The translations under genes and the position numbers were made by a program. Below, one piece after another: positions 1 to 5,678 of a stretch of DNA of 5,678 nt. Location of the stretch: the NCBI GenBank assembly GCA_021161135.1, contig JAGHBD010000163.1:1-5678 (forward strand), read 5' to 3'. The notes beneath the pieces are model-generated. The model was not told the origin of the DNA. It saw nothing but the letters and a program-made list of their open reading frames with translations, and ran no database searches. The DNA is from Thermoplasmata archaeon (GTDB taxonomy: Archaea; Thermoplasmatota; E2; UBA202; JdFR-43). Positions within the stretch are counted from its first letter, which is position 1. Each line of letters opens with the position of its first letter.

Positions 1-1
1 A

Positions 2-1051
2 CATGATTTAAGGCACAGTGGAGTAAGCCAATATGATACGAGTCAAAATAAAGGAGGAATATTGTGGAGAGTGGAGATAGGAGAGATTGGATATCATGCT
101 TCCACTCCTGTTATAGACAAAAATGGGGTGATTTATTGTTCAACAGGTAATCCAGCTGTATACAACAAAATATACGCAATTTATCCAAATGGAACAAAGA
201 AATGGGAATGGATGTCTCCTTTTAATCCATTGGAGGGAGGTACTCATGGATTTGCCGTAACCAATGATACCCTCTATTTTGCAACATATGAGGGAAAATT
301 GTATGCATTGGATAAAGAAAATGGTAGCATAAAATGGTATGCTTATTTGTCCACGAATTACACCCCATATAAATATTCAACTCTTCCTGCAATAGGGAAG
401 GATGGTACAATATGGGTTGCATGTAATAGATATGATAGATGGAGTGGTCCAGACAATGCTTATTTATATGCTTTTACTCCCGATGGAAAGAAAAAATATG
501 AGATAAAACTGACAAGCGCTAAACCATACATTAGTGCATGGCCTCGCTCTCCTTCCATAGGAAAAGATGGAACAGTGTATGTTGCAACATGGAACGATTG
601 GTATGGTGGTTATGGCTATTTATATGCCATAAAGGAGGGCATAGAAAGAGATGTTTTCATTACAAGACCGAAAATACCATATCTTTACATTTTTGACAGA
701 GAGGTATGGAAATTTGGAAACAGATATTTTGAATTAGGTGGGGTGGCAACAATTATAATAGGAGGGATAACAATAGAGGTAGAAGTAAAATCTCCAGAAC
801 ATGTGGAAAAGGTTGAATTTTACATAGAAGATCGTTATAGCGACACTCCTCCAATTCTCTATTGCACAGATTATTCGCCTCCATTTGAATGTAAATGCAG
901 ATACAGGGCATTTGATAATAAAAAAGAATGGCATCTCTTTTATATAAAAGCATACTATGATGACGGATATGTTGTATCTGATGATATATGGCCGATAAAA
1001 ATATTCAACCCGCTTGGCGATGTTTCTTTGCCATCCCTTCTGCTGCATTAA
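2..1051 (+). CDS. Secreted PQQ-like beta-propeller protein with Ig-like domain, 5' end cut off by window
   Basis: The frame is open from base 2, so the gene starts outside the window; the TTG at 62 is an internal Leu codon (visible residue 21). The first visible residues, HDLRHSGVSQYDTS, match residues 38-51 of the next gene (HDVQHTGRSEYDTS), which places the missing part as roughly a signal peptide plus a WPMF-like lead. Four PQQ-like modules follow (about bases 98-640), each of the form SPxIGKDGTxY ... GYLYAFxPDGxxKW. An Ig-like domain occupies about 664-1033 and carries TIIIGGITIEVEV and KVEFYIED. It has no beta-helix, unlike its downstream paralog. There is no C-terminal membrane segment. 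It is probably an extracellular or surface protein that binds a ligand or partner; no catalytic residues are evident and the true function is unknown. 'PQQ-like' names the fold only and does not imply PQQ binding. Fold assignment is confident, role is not. Confidence 0.85.
   Translation, partial: HDLRHSGVSQYDTSQNKGGILWRVEIGEIGYHASTPVIDKNGVIYCSTGNPAVYNKIYAIYPNGTKKWEWMSPFNPLEGGTHGFAVTNDTLYFATYEGKLYALDKENGSIKWYAYLSTNYTPYKYSTLPAIGKDGTIWVACNRYDRWSGPDNAYLYAFTPDGKKKYEIKLTSAKPYISAWPRSPSIGKDGTVYVATWNDWYGGYGYLYAIKEGIERDVFITRPKIPYLYIFDREVWKFGNRYFELGGVATIIIGGITIEVEVKSPEHVEKVEFYIEDRYSDTPPILYCTDYSPPFECKCRYRAFDNKKEWHLFYIKAYYDDGYVVSDDIWPIKIFNPLGDVSLPSLLLH
98..640 (+). repeat. Four tandem PQQ-like propeller modules (protein repeat)
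   Basis: The modules begin near bases 98 (TPVIDKNGVIY), 249 (GFAVTNDTLYF), 385 (LPAIGKDGTIW) and 550 (SPSIGKDGTVY). The first three end in a PNGTKKW-, ENGSIKW- or PDGKKKY-like strand. The fourth lacks this closing strand, which could be supplied by GGILW at the N-terminal side, as in ring closure of a propeller. Module 2 is the most divergent. Confidence 0.75.
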
Positions 1052-1080
1052 TTTCATAAAATCTTCACATTTTCATTATC
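1051..1080 (+). promoter_or_regulatory. Putative promoter with TATA-like box for a leaderless transcript
   Basis: The gap after the first gene is only 29 bases, yet it holds atttcataaa at 1051-1060, whose first base is the last base of the stop codon. The centre of cataaaat is about 23 bases before the ATG at 1081. No GGAGG-like site precedes that ATG. In archaea a TATA box lies about 25 bases before the transcript start, so transcription would begin at or next to the ATG. The same ten bases occur at the same distance before the gene at 3424. Confidence 0.55.
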
Positions 1081-2619
1081 ATGCGAATTTATGTCACGTT
1101 ACTCGTAGTAATAACGATGCTTTCTGTTAGCTTTGCAGAAACTATAGAGAAAGATGAAAATACATCATCTCACCCATGGCCAATGTTCTGCCACGATGTC
1201 CAGCACACAGGAAGAAGTGAATATGACACAAGCACAAATGAGGGAAAAATAAAATGGAAGATAAATACAGGAGTAATAATGGGTTCTCCAGTTATAGCAA
1301 ATGATGGAACTATATACGTTGGTGGATTAGGTCCAATTAAAAACGGTACTTTATATGCAATAAATCCAAATGGAACAATAAAATGGATAAAGAATATTCC
1401 ACCTAAAACAAAATATGGGTTTTCTCATATTAGGACATCCCCTGCAATAGGTGAGGATGGAACAATATATGTTGGGACATGGGAAGGTTATCTCTATGCA
1501 TTTACTCCAGATGGAGAGGAAAAATGGAAAATTTCTTTAGGGAATTGGATAAATGATCTTTCGTTAGATGAAAATGGAACAATATATGCAGGCATATTTT
1601 CTATTTCATATCCGAACCCATCTCCTGCAAAATTTTTTGCTGTCTTTCCGAATGGAACAATAAAATGGAATTTTACGACAGAAGCAACTGTTGCATGGTC
1701 TCCTGCGATAGGAAAAGATGGAATACTATATGGTGGAGCAACAGATAGTTACTTGTATGCAGTTTATGTATCAAATGGAAATCTCAAATGGAGGTATAAA
1801 ACAAAAGCAACTAGGGTATCTTCTCCTTCGATAGGAGAAGATGGAATAATTTATTTTGGAACTGACCAGTGGTGGGGAAACAACAGATTATATGCATTAT
1901 ATCCAAATGGAACTCTGAAATGGGATTTTAAGCCAGATAATGAGGTATATGGTGCTACTTCATATCCTCCTGCTATTGCTGAAGATGGAACTCTATATTT
2001 TGGAACTGGAGAAGGAAGAATATATGCTGTGGATAAAGATGGAAATAAAAAATGGCATAAGCATGTTGGACAGTATCCAACTCCTCCTGTAATAGGAGCA
2101 GATGGAACAATATACATAGCAGCAACCAAAAAAGTCTCACCAACATATCCTCGTGAAGATGGCTATCTATATGCCTTCAATCCGAATGGAACTATAAAAT
2201 GGAGAATAATGCTCCATAGCGATATTCCATATGACTACTGCTATCCATCTCCTATGGCTATAGGAAGAGATGGAACAATATATATAGGCACATGGTTTGG
2301 TAGTGAGAAAGGAGACTGGGGCTATTTATATGCGATAGGAACAAGAGAAGAAAAAGGAGAAATTATCATAAATGGAAATGATGACTTTACTAAAGAAAAT
2401 GGAGTTATAGAAGGAAACGGAAGCAGAGAAAACCCGTTTCTCATAAGAGGGTGGAATTTTAGCAAACTAATAATAAAGAATACAGATGCTTATTTCATTA
2501 TTGAATACTGCGATTTTTGTGATAAGGGATTGACTATAAAAAAATGCAAAAAACGGAGGGATAAGGAGATGCGATATTTTTTCATGCTCAAATGGCGTCT
2601 CTCTCATAAACTGCAGTAA
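1081..2619 (+). CDS. Secreted eight-module PQQ-like propeller protein with start of NosD-like beta-helix (5' part of a frameshifted gene)
   Basis: Residues 1-19 form a signal peptide, with likely cleavage after SFA. Residues 32-44 carry PWPMFCHDVQHTG, a lead often found before secreted PQQ-like propellers. Eight modules run from about residue 69 to 421. The eighth ends in GYLYAIGTREEKG without the usual KW strand, and GKIKW at residues 55-59 probably closes the ring. From about residue 428, INGNDDFTKENGVI and NPFLIRGWNF begin a NosD-like parallel beta-helix. The last 20 or so residues after KKCK are a frameshift product, and homologous sequence continues in another frame to 3337. Joined, the protein would be about 751 residues: propeller, beta-helix, Ig-like domain. 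Many N-x-S/T sites suggest glycosylation at the cell surface. The ligand is unknown. The ATG at 1081 is supported by the signal peptide and the promoter spacing. Confidence 0.88.
   Translation: MRIYVTLLVVITMLSVSFAETIEKDENTSSHPWPMFCHDVQHTGRSEYDTSTNEGKIKWKINTGVIMGSPVIANDGTIYVGGLGPIKNGTLYAINPNGTIKWIKNIPPKTKYGFSHIRTSPAIGEDGTIYVGTWEGYLYAFTPDGEEKWKISLGNWINDLSLDENGTIYAGIFSISYPNPSPAKFFAVFPNGTIKWNFTTEATVAWSPAIGKDGILYGGATDSYLYAVYVSNGNLKWRYKTKATRVSSPSIGEDGIIYFGTDQWWGNNRLYALYPNGTLKWDFKPDNEVYGATSYPPAIAEDGTLYFGTGEGRIYAVDKDGNKKWHKHVGQYPTPPVIGADGTIYIAATKKVSPTYPREDGYLYAFNPNGTIKWRIMLHSDIPYDYCYPSPMAIGRDGTIYIGTWFGSEKGDWGYLYAIGTREEKGEIIINGNDDFTKENGVIEGNGSRENPFLIRGWNFSKLIIKNTDAYFIIEYCDFCDKGLTIKKCKKRRDKEMRYFFMLKWRLSHKLQ
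1285..2343 (+). repeat. Eight tandem PQQ-like propeller modules (protein repeat)
   Basis: Modules begin near 1285, 1438, 1559, 1699, 1822, 1966, 2083 and 2248, each with a form of SPAIGEDGTIYxG and most ending in LYAxxPNGTIKW. Similarity extends to the DNA: aatggaacaataaaatgg occurs exactly at 1369-1386 and 1651-1668, with a one-base variant near 2187. Such short repeats could let the module number change by recombination. Confidence 0.8.
2538..2553 (+). other. Frameshift site: A7 and A6 runs separated by TGC
   Basis: Seven A's (2538-2544), TGC, then six A's (2548-2553). The upstream frame goes out of register with the protein family here and stops at 2617-2619. The frame one base further on has stops at 2531 and 2537 but is open from 2540 and immediately gives beta-helix sequence (NGGIRRCDIFSCSNG, then INCSNITISLSNI). 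Removing one A from either run joins the halves. Loss from the second run gives IKKCKNGGIRRC, which fits the x-C-x-N helix register slightly better than IKNAKNGGIRRC. Confidence 0.85.
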
Positions 2620-2656
2620 CATAACAATATCTCTTTCAAACATCAGAAAAAATGAA

Positions 2657-3337
2657 ATGGGTATTTATATGGAAAGATGTAACAATGTTACCATTACAGA
2701 ATGCATCATCGAAGAAAATGGGTATGGCATATATGCTGAAAGTTCATACAACAACTTGATTTACTTCAATGATATCCTCAACAACAGCATATCCGCTTAC
2801 GACAACGGAGAAAATTCATGGGATAATGGCAACGTTGGAAATTACTGGAGCGATTATGATGGCAGTGATGAAAATAAAGATGGAATTGGAGATGAACCAT
2901 ATTGTATAGAAGGAGGAGATAATTGCGATTATTGCCCCTTAATAGAATCTTTTAAAGTGGATACCATTCCTCCAATAGTTAAAATTTTAGAGCCAGAAAA
3001 AGGATATCTTTACATAAATGGAAAGAAAGTAATATCGTTGCCCATGAATCTAACCATTATAATTGGAGGAATGATAATCGTTGCAGAGGCAAAGGATAAA
3101 GTATCGGGTATTTCTTCCATGAGTGCGCATGCTGTGAGGATGCTTCTCAAACAGGATAACACATTATATCACGCCTCAGATAATACATGGTACTGGGGGA
3201 AGTATAAGAACTATTACGGGTTTTACACCCTGCGAGTAATTGCATGGGATAAAAAAGGAAATGAAGCAGAAGATACAATGAAAATATTTGCTTTAACACC
3301 AAAAGGAAGTGTAAAAGCATATTTTGGCATGAAATAA
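2657..3337 (+). CDS. 3' part of the frameshifted surface protein: NosD-like beta-helix and Ig-like domain
   Basis: This frame is open from 2540, so the ATG at 2657 is most likely an internal Met and not a true start; nothing resembling a signal peptide or promoter precedes it. Beta-helix turns continue as GIYMERCNNVTITECII and GYGIYAESSYNNLIYFNDI. They end in the usual NosD-type cap, NYWSDYDG, followed by an acidic stretch (DENKDGIGDEPY) that resembles a calcium-binding loop. From about residue 101 (DTIPPIVKILEPEKGYLYI) comes an Ig-like domain with TIIIGGMIIVAEA and LRVIAWDKKGNEAEDTMKI, related to the C-terminal domain of the first gene. Cysteines are unusually frequent. It ends soon after the Ig-like domain with no membrane anchor. 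As an independent gene it would be cytoplasmic and lack a propeller, so I read it as the second half of the gene starting at 1081. Confidence 0.8.
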   Translation: MGIYMERCNNVTITECIIEENGYGIYAESSYNNLIYFNDILNNSISAYDNGENSWDNGNVGNYWSDYDGSDENKDGIGDEPYCIEGGDNCDYCPLIESFKVDTIPPIVKILEPEKGYLYINGKKVISLPMNLTIIIGGMIIVAEAKDKVSGISSMSAHAVRMLLKQDNTLYHASDNTWYWGKYKNYYGFYTLRVIAWDKKGNEAEDTMKIFALTPKGSVKAYFGMK

Positions 3338-3393
3338 TTGGCTCTGGAGTAATGAAAATGGTGAGGAAACTCAAAATACCTCATAATTGCAAA

Positions 3394-3423
3394 ATTTCAT
3401 AAACTTCCTTTCATTTCATTTTC
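3394..3423 (+). promoter_or_regulatory. Putative promoter with TATA-like box for a leaderless transcript
   Basis: In the 86-base gap after the beta-helix gene, atttcataaa lies at 3394-3403, starting exactly 30 bases before the ATG at 3424. This is the same element and the same distance as before the gene at 1081. The bases between are pyrimidine-rich (ttcctttcatttc), as in the other copy, with no ribosome binding site. No separate terminator hairpin is visible in the gap. Confidence 0.55.
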
Positions 3424-3819
3424 ATGAAAGGAGCATTGCTTGCTCTTTTTATTCTTGCCATTTTATTTTCTCCCATCAATGAAACTGCTTTAATAAATGG
3501 AGATGGAGAAACATATCATAACATTTACATCATGACATATGGCTCCGCCCATAACTTTAAAGTAAATGGCTTTCATGAAGAAAACTGGGGAAAGGGAAAC
3601 GATAGCTATGTTTATATCGCTTACTATGGTCCTTCATTACTGCCAATAAAATGCAAAATATGGAATGAAAGCGTTGAGAAATGGATAAATGTGAAAGGGC
3701 ATAGATTAGAAATGCGAAATTTTTCAGGATGGATAATTTATTTAAGAGGAATTTTACAGCCATACATCATATTTGTGTATGGAAAATGTGAAGAGCTGGA
3801 AACAGCAACAAATCGTTGA
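3424..3819 (+). CDS. Small secreted protein of unknown function
   Basis: I do not recognise a family. The 131-residue product begins with Lys and a strongly hydrophobic segment (residues 4-15, ALLALFILAILF), a signal peptide with possible cleavage near NETA (residue 22). The remainder is rich in aromatic and beta-forming residues, for example NIYIMTYG and SYVYIAYYG, which suggests a compact beta-sheet domain. Two Cys residues (in PIKCKIW and YGKCEEL) could form a disulfide outside the cell. Several N-x-S/T sites are present (NET, NDS, NES, NFS). It follows the propeller and beta-helix genes in the same direction and shares a promoter element with the gene at 1081, which suggests co-regulation. 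The ATG is the first codon after the promoter and directly begins the signal peptide. It may be a partner or accessory of the larger surface proteins, but that is a guess. Confidence 0.72.
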   Translation: MKGALLALFILAILFSPINETALINGDGETYHNIYIMTYGSAHNFKVNGFHEENWGKGNDSYVYIAYYGPSLLPIKCKIWNESVEKWINVKGHRLEMRNFSGWIIYLRGILQPYIIFVYGKCEELETATNR

Positions 3820-3824
3820 TATGC

Positions 3825-3838
3825 TTTTCTTGAGAAAA
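3825..3838. promoter_or_regulatory. 14-base near-perfect palindrome, possible operator
   Basis: TTTTCTTGAGAAAA has two perfect six-base arms around a central TG. It starts five bases after the stop at 3819 and lies just before the putative TATA-like box of the next gene. The loop is too short and the arms too AT-rich for a strong terminator hairpin, so a protein-binding dyad is the other reading. It could also be chance in AT-rich DNA. Confidence 0.2.
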
Positions 3839-3840
3839 TC

Positions 3841-3867
3841 ACAAATATTGCAAACAAATAAAAATTC
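3841..3867 (+). promoter_or_regulatory. Weak putative promoter
   Basis: The 48-base gap has caaatatt at 3842-3849, centred about 22 bases before the ATG at 3868, and again no ribosome binding site. The atttcataaa element of the other two surface genes is absent. The spacing fits a leaderless start, but the box is a poor match and chance AT-richness is a fair alternative. Confidence 0.3.
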
Positions 3868-4302
3868 ATGAAGGAAAAATTGCTTGTTATCATGCTATCT
3901 ACACTCATTCTATCACCATATTTTATTTCTGCAAATGAGGGCAAAAAGGAAAATGTTGGCTACAGAAATTCATATAACTTATACACAAAAACAATTTTCT
4001 TTTTTGGAGGGAAAAGAATACATGATAATTTTACTACTCCTCCAGATTGTAAAAAGATTGGAGTGAGTGCAAGAGTAGGGCAGTATTTCACAGGAGATGC
4101 TGGCATTTTGATAAAAAGTAAAAATTATTCACGGGATGCGCATCATACCTTATGGGGAACAGGCTATTACATATTCGGAAAATTTGTTTATCCTCAATTA
4201 AGGGTTTTCTATGATAGGTGGTTTGTCCCAGGAGAACAGATTGTTGAAATCGGCGGCTGGGGATTTGGCGAGGTAACATTCTGGGTTAATGAAACATCAT
4301 AG
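3868..4302 (+). CDS. Small secreted protein of unknown function
   Basis: I do not recognise a family. The 144-residue product has a signal peptide: Lys-Glu-Lys, a hydrophobic core at about residues 5-15, and likely cleavage after ISA (residue 22). The mature part alternates aromatic and glycine-rich strands, including TKTIFFFGG, GTGYYIFGKF and EIGGWGFGEVTFWV, which suggests a beta-sandwich or jelly-roll domain, perhaps a binding domain. Sequons NFT, NYS and NET are present. It has a single Cys (PPDCKK), so no internal disulfide. It shows no obvious similarity to its neighbour at 3424 beyond size and export. It is the last gene of the surface-protein block, 50 bases before the unrelated vitamin B6 operon. 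The overlapping short frame from 3884 is a shadow. Confidence 0.72.
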   Translation: MKEKLLVIMLSTLILSPYFISANEGKKENVGYRNSYNLYTKTIFFFGGKRIHDNFTTPPDCKKIGVSARVGQYFTGDAGILIKSKNYSRDAHHTLWGTGYYIFGKFVYPQLRVFYDRWFVPGEQIVEIGGWGFGEVTFWVNETS

Positions 4303-4323
4303 CGTCTTATAATGGATAAGATG

Positions 4324-4341
4324 CGAAAAAGAATTTATATA
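4324..4341 (+). promoter_or_regulatory. Archaeal promoter (BRE-like plus TATA box) of pdxST
   Basis: An A-rich BRE-like stretch (cgaaaaagaa) runs into tttatata at 4334-4341, the best TATA box in the window. Its centre is about 24 bases before the ATG at 4362, matching the spacing before the genes at 1081 and 3424, but only about 15 before the ATG at 4353. Transcription would be expected to begin at or near 4362. Confidence 0.7.
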
Positions 4342-4361
4342 CACCCTCATATATGGGAAAC

Positions 4362-5354
4362 ATGGATTTGGAGAAACTTCGTTTCGGCACAGAACTCATA
4401 AAAAGAGGATTTGCAAAGATGCAAAAAGGAGGCGTTATCATGGACGTAACAAATGCAGAGCAGGCAAAAGTAGCGGAGGAGGCAGGGGCTGTGGCTGTGA
4501 TGGCTCTGCATAAAGTTCCTGCTGATATAAGGGCGAGCGGTGGCGTTGCGAGAATGGCTGATCCCAAGAAGATTGAAGAGATAATGGATGCAGTCACCAT
4601 ACCTGTAATGGCTAAATGCAGGATAGGTCATATCTTGGAAGCTAAAGCATTGGAAGCGATAGGCGTTGATATGATTGACGAAAGCGAGGTGCTTACGCCT
4701 GCAGATGTATTTTTCCATATTGATAAAAGAAAATTTGTTGTGCCCTTCGTGTGCGGCGCAAGAAGCCTTGGCGAGGCATGCCGCCGCATCTGGGAGGGGG
4801 CGGCGATGATAAGAACAAAAGGAGAGGCAGGCACAGGCAATGTTGTGGAAGCAGTTCGCCACATGCGACTCATGAACTTTGCAATAGAGAAAGTTAAAGC
4901 AATGGATGAAACAGAGCTAAATGAGCTCGCCGCTAAATATGCCCAGCCATATAGGAGACTTGCTGAGAATGTGGCGCATGAAGGTGTAAAGCTGGATGAA
5001 GATGACGTGATTTATGAAGATTACACGCTTGAAGATATAACGAAAGGCATTTATGAGGTTTTGAAGGAAATTAAGATGCTTGGCCGCTTGCCCGTGGTTA
5101 ATTTTGCTGCTGGCGGCATAGCTACGCCCGCCGATGCTGCCTTAATGATGTTTCTGGGTGCAGATGGCGTTTTTGTTGGTTCTGGGATATTCAAATCGGA
5201 AAATCCGCCTGCATATGCGAGGGCAATTGTTGAGGCGACAGAAAACTGGAGGGAGGCGGAGATTGTTGCAAGAGCTTCGAAGGGGTTGGGAGAGGCAATG
5301 AAGGGGCAGGAAATTGAAAAACTGGAAGAGCAGCTGCAGGCAAGGGGATTATGA
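4362..5354 (+). CDS. pdxS: Pyridoxal 5'-phosphate synthase subunit PdxS
   Basis: PdxS makes pyridoxal 5'-phosphate from ribose 5-phosphate, glyceraldehyde 3-phosphate and ammonia delivered by PdxT, in the cytoplasm; the family forms a dodecamer. The family is unmistakable: [49 protein letters not shown] and [18 protein letters not shown]. By alignment to the Bacillus enzyme (Asp24, Lys81, Lys149), the key residues here are Asp28, Lys85 and Lys153, all present. At 330 residues it is longer than the roughly 294 of Bacillus because of a segment before GRLPVVNF (about bases 4965-5080), as in methanogen and Thermococcus enzymes. I place the start at 4362 ([13 protein letters not shown]), not at the in-frame ATG at 4353 three codons earlier, because the TATA box at 4334-4341 lies too close to 4353 and family members often begin just before this point. 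pdxT follows with a four-base overlap. Codon use is richer in G+C than upstream. Confidence 0.97.
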   Translation: MDLEKLRFGTELIKRGFAKMQKGGVIMDVTNAEQAKVAEEAGAVAVMALHKVPADIRASGGVARMADPKKIEEIMDAVTIPVMAKCRIGHILEAKALEAIGVDMIDESEVLTPADVFFHIDKRKFVVPFVCGARSLGEACRRIWEGAAMIRTKGEAGTGNVVEAVRHMRLMNFAIEKVKAMDETELNELAAKYAQPYRRLAENVAHEGVKLDEDDVIYEDYTLEDITKGIYEVLKEIKMLGRLPVVNFAAGGIATPADAALMMFLGADGVFVGSGIFKSENPPAYARAIVEATENWREAEIVARASKGLGEAMKGQEIEKLEEQLQARGL

Positions 5355-5678
5355 GAATCGTCATCATCGCCGCCCAAGGTGACGTTGAGGAGCATGTTTT
5401 AGCTACAAGGAAGGCAATGGAAAAGATGGGCATGGAAGGAGAGGCATTTGCGACGATTAAAAAGGAGGAAGTTGCCAAAAGCGATGCAATTATACTTCCG
5501 GGAGGAGAAAGCACAACAATAAGCAAACTTATTCATAAAAGTTCAGTGGCTGAGGAGATAATAAAGGCGGCAAAGGAAGGAAAGCCAGTAATGGGGACGT
5601 GTGCTGGCTGCATACTTCTTGCAAAATATGGGGATGAGGAAGTGAGGAAAACTGGCACAAAGCTCCTTGGGTTAATGG
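5351..5678 (+). CDS. pdxT: Pyridoxal 5'-phosphate synthase glutaminase subunit PdxT, 3' end cut off by window
   Basis: PdxT hydrolyses glutamine and channels the ammonia to PdxS; it is a class I (triad) glutamine amidotransferase. The 109 visible residues cover about the first half of a usual protein of near 200. They include [10 protein letters not shown] at the N-terminus, PGGEST (residues 50-55), which lines the glutamine site, and GTCAG with the nucleophile Cys84. The His and Glu of the triad would lie beyond the right edge. The residue three after the nucleophile is a second Cys (GTCAGC), where Leu or Met is common in the family; this is minor. The ATG overlaps the pdxS stop as ATGA, which implies translational coupling and matched subunit amounts. 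An upstream aagggg is at most a weak ribosome site. Confidence 0.96.
   Translation, partial: MRIVIIAAQGDVEEHVLATRKAMEKMGMEGEAFATIKKEEVAKSDAIILPGGESTTISKLIHKSSVAEEIIKAAKEGKPVMGTCAGCILLAKYGDEEVRKTGTKLLGLM

Noticed and set aside
62..1051. TTG at 62 as the start of the first gene
   Set aside because: The frame is open to base 2 and upstream codons match the paralog's N-terminal HDVQHTG region, so 62 is an internal Leu codon.
98..2343. PQQ-dependent dehydrogenase
   Set aside because: The modules are PQQ-like in fold, but no quinone- or metal-binding dehydrogenase motif is visible and the domain set is that of a surface protein.
2657..3337. Independent gene starting at 2657
   Set aside because: No signal peptide, promoter or ribosome site, and helix turns in the same frame begin upstream at 2540.
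3352..3402. Short open frame (16 codons, starting MKMVRKLK) between the helix gene and the gene at 3424
   Set aside because: Very short, no recognisable motif, and it ends inside the putative promoter of the next gene.
3825..3838. Palindrome as an intrinsic terminator
   Set aside because: Two-base loop, AT-only-like arms and no following T run; a terminator is not supported, so it is listed only as a weak possible operator.
4347..4862. Long minus-strand open frame opposite pdxS, and other minus-strand frames at 734-1057, 1851-2129 and 5051-5526
   Set aside because: All lie antisense to well-supported genes, have odd composition, and show no family motif or promoter.

Overview
The window looks archaeal, most likely euryarchaeal and possibly Thermoplasmata-like. 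The clues are TATA boxes about 24 bases before start codons with no Shine-Dalgarno leader, an archaeal-type PdxS with an extra internal segment, and secreted proteins that combine PQQ-like propeller, NosD-like helix and Ig-like domains. The lineage is an inference from style, not from a marker gene. All recognisable genes are on the + strand.

Bases 1-4302 are an AT-rich block of predicted exported proteins. The first gene is cut by the left edge: its reading frame is open back to base 2. It encodes a short, four-module PQQ-like propeller and an Ig-like domain. Next, after a 29-base gap, is a longer paralog from base 1081: signal peptide, eight propeller modules, a NosD-like beta-helix and the same kind of Ig-like domain. 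This second gene is split by a one-base frame change at two adjacent A runs (2538-2544 and 2548-2553). The reading resumes in another frame and runs to 3337. Two small genes follow, 131 and 144 codons, each with a signal peptide and no family I recognise.

Bases 4303-5678 are less AT-rich and hold the vitamin B6 operon. pdxS (PLP synthase) is complete, and pdxT (its glutaminase) overlaps it by four bases and is cut by the right edge. A clear TATA box lies before pdxS and argues for the second of two possible ATG starts.

The two halves seem functionally unrelated: a cell-surface protein cluster beside a housekeeping cofactor operon. Each surface gene after the first appears to have its own promoter in the short gap before it. 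Two of these promoters share the same ten-base element at exactly the same distance from the ATG. No RNA gene, CRISPR array, insertion sequence or gene-free stretch above 100 bases was seen.
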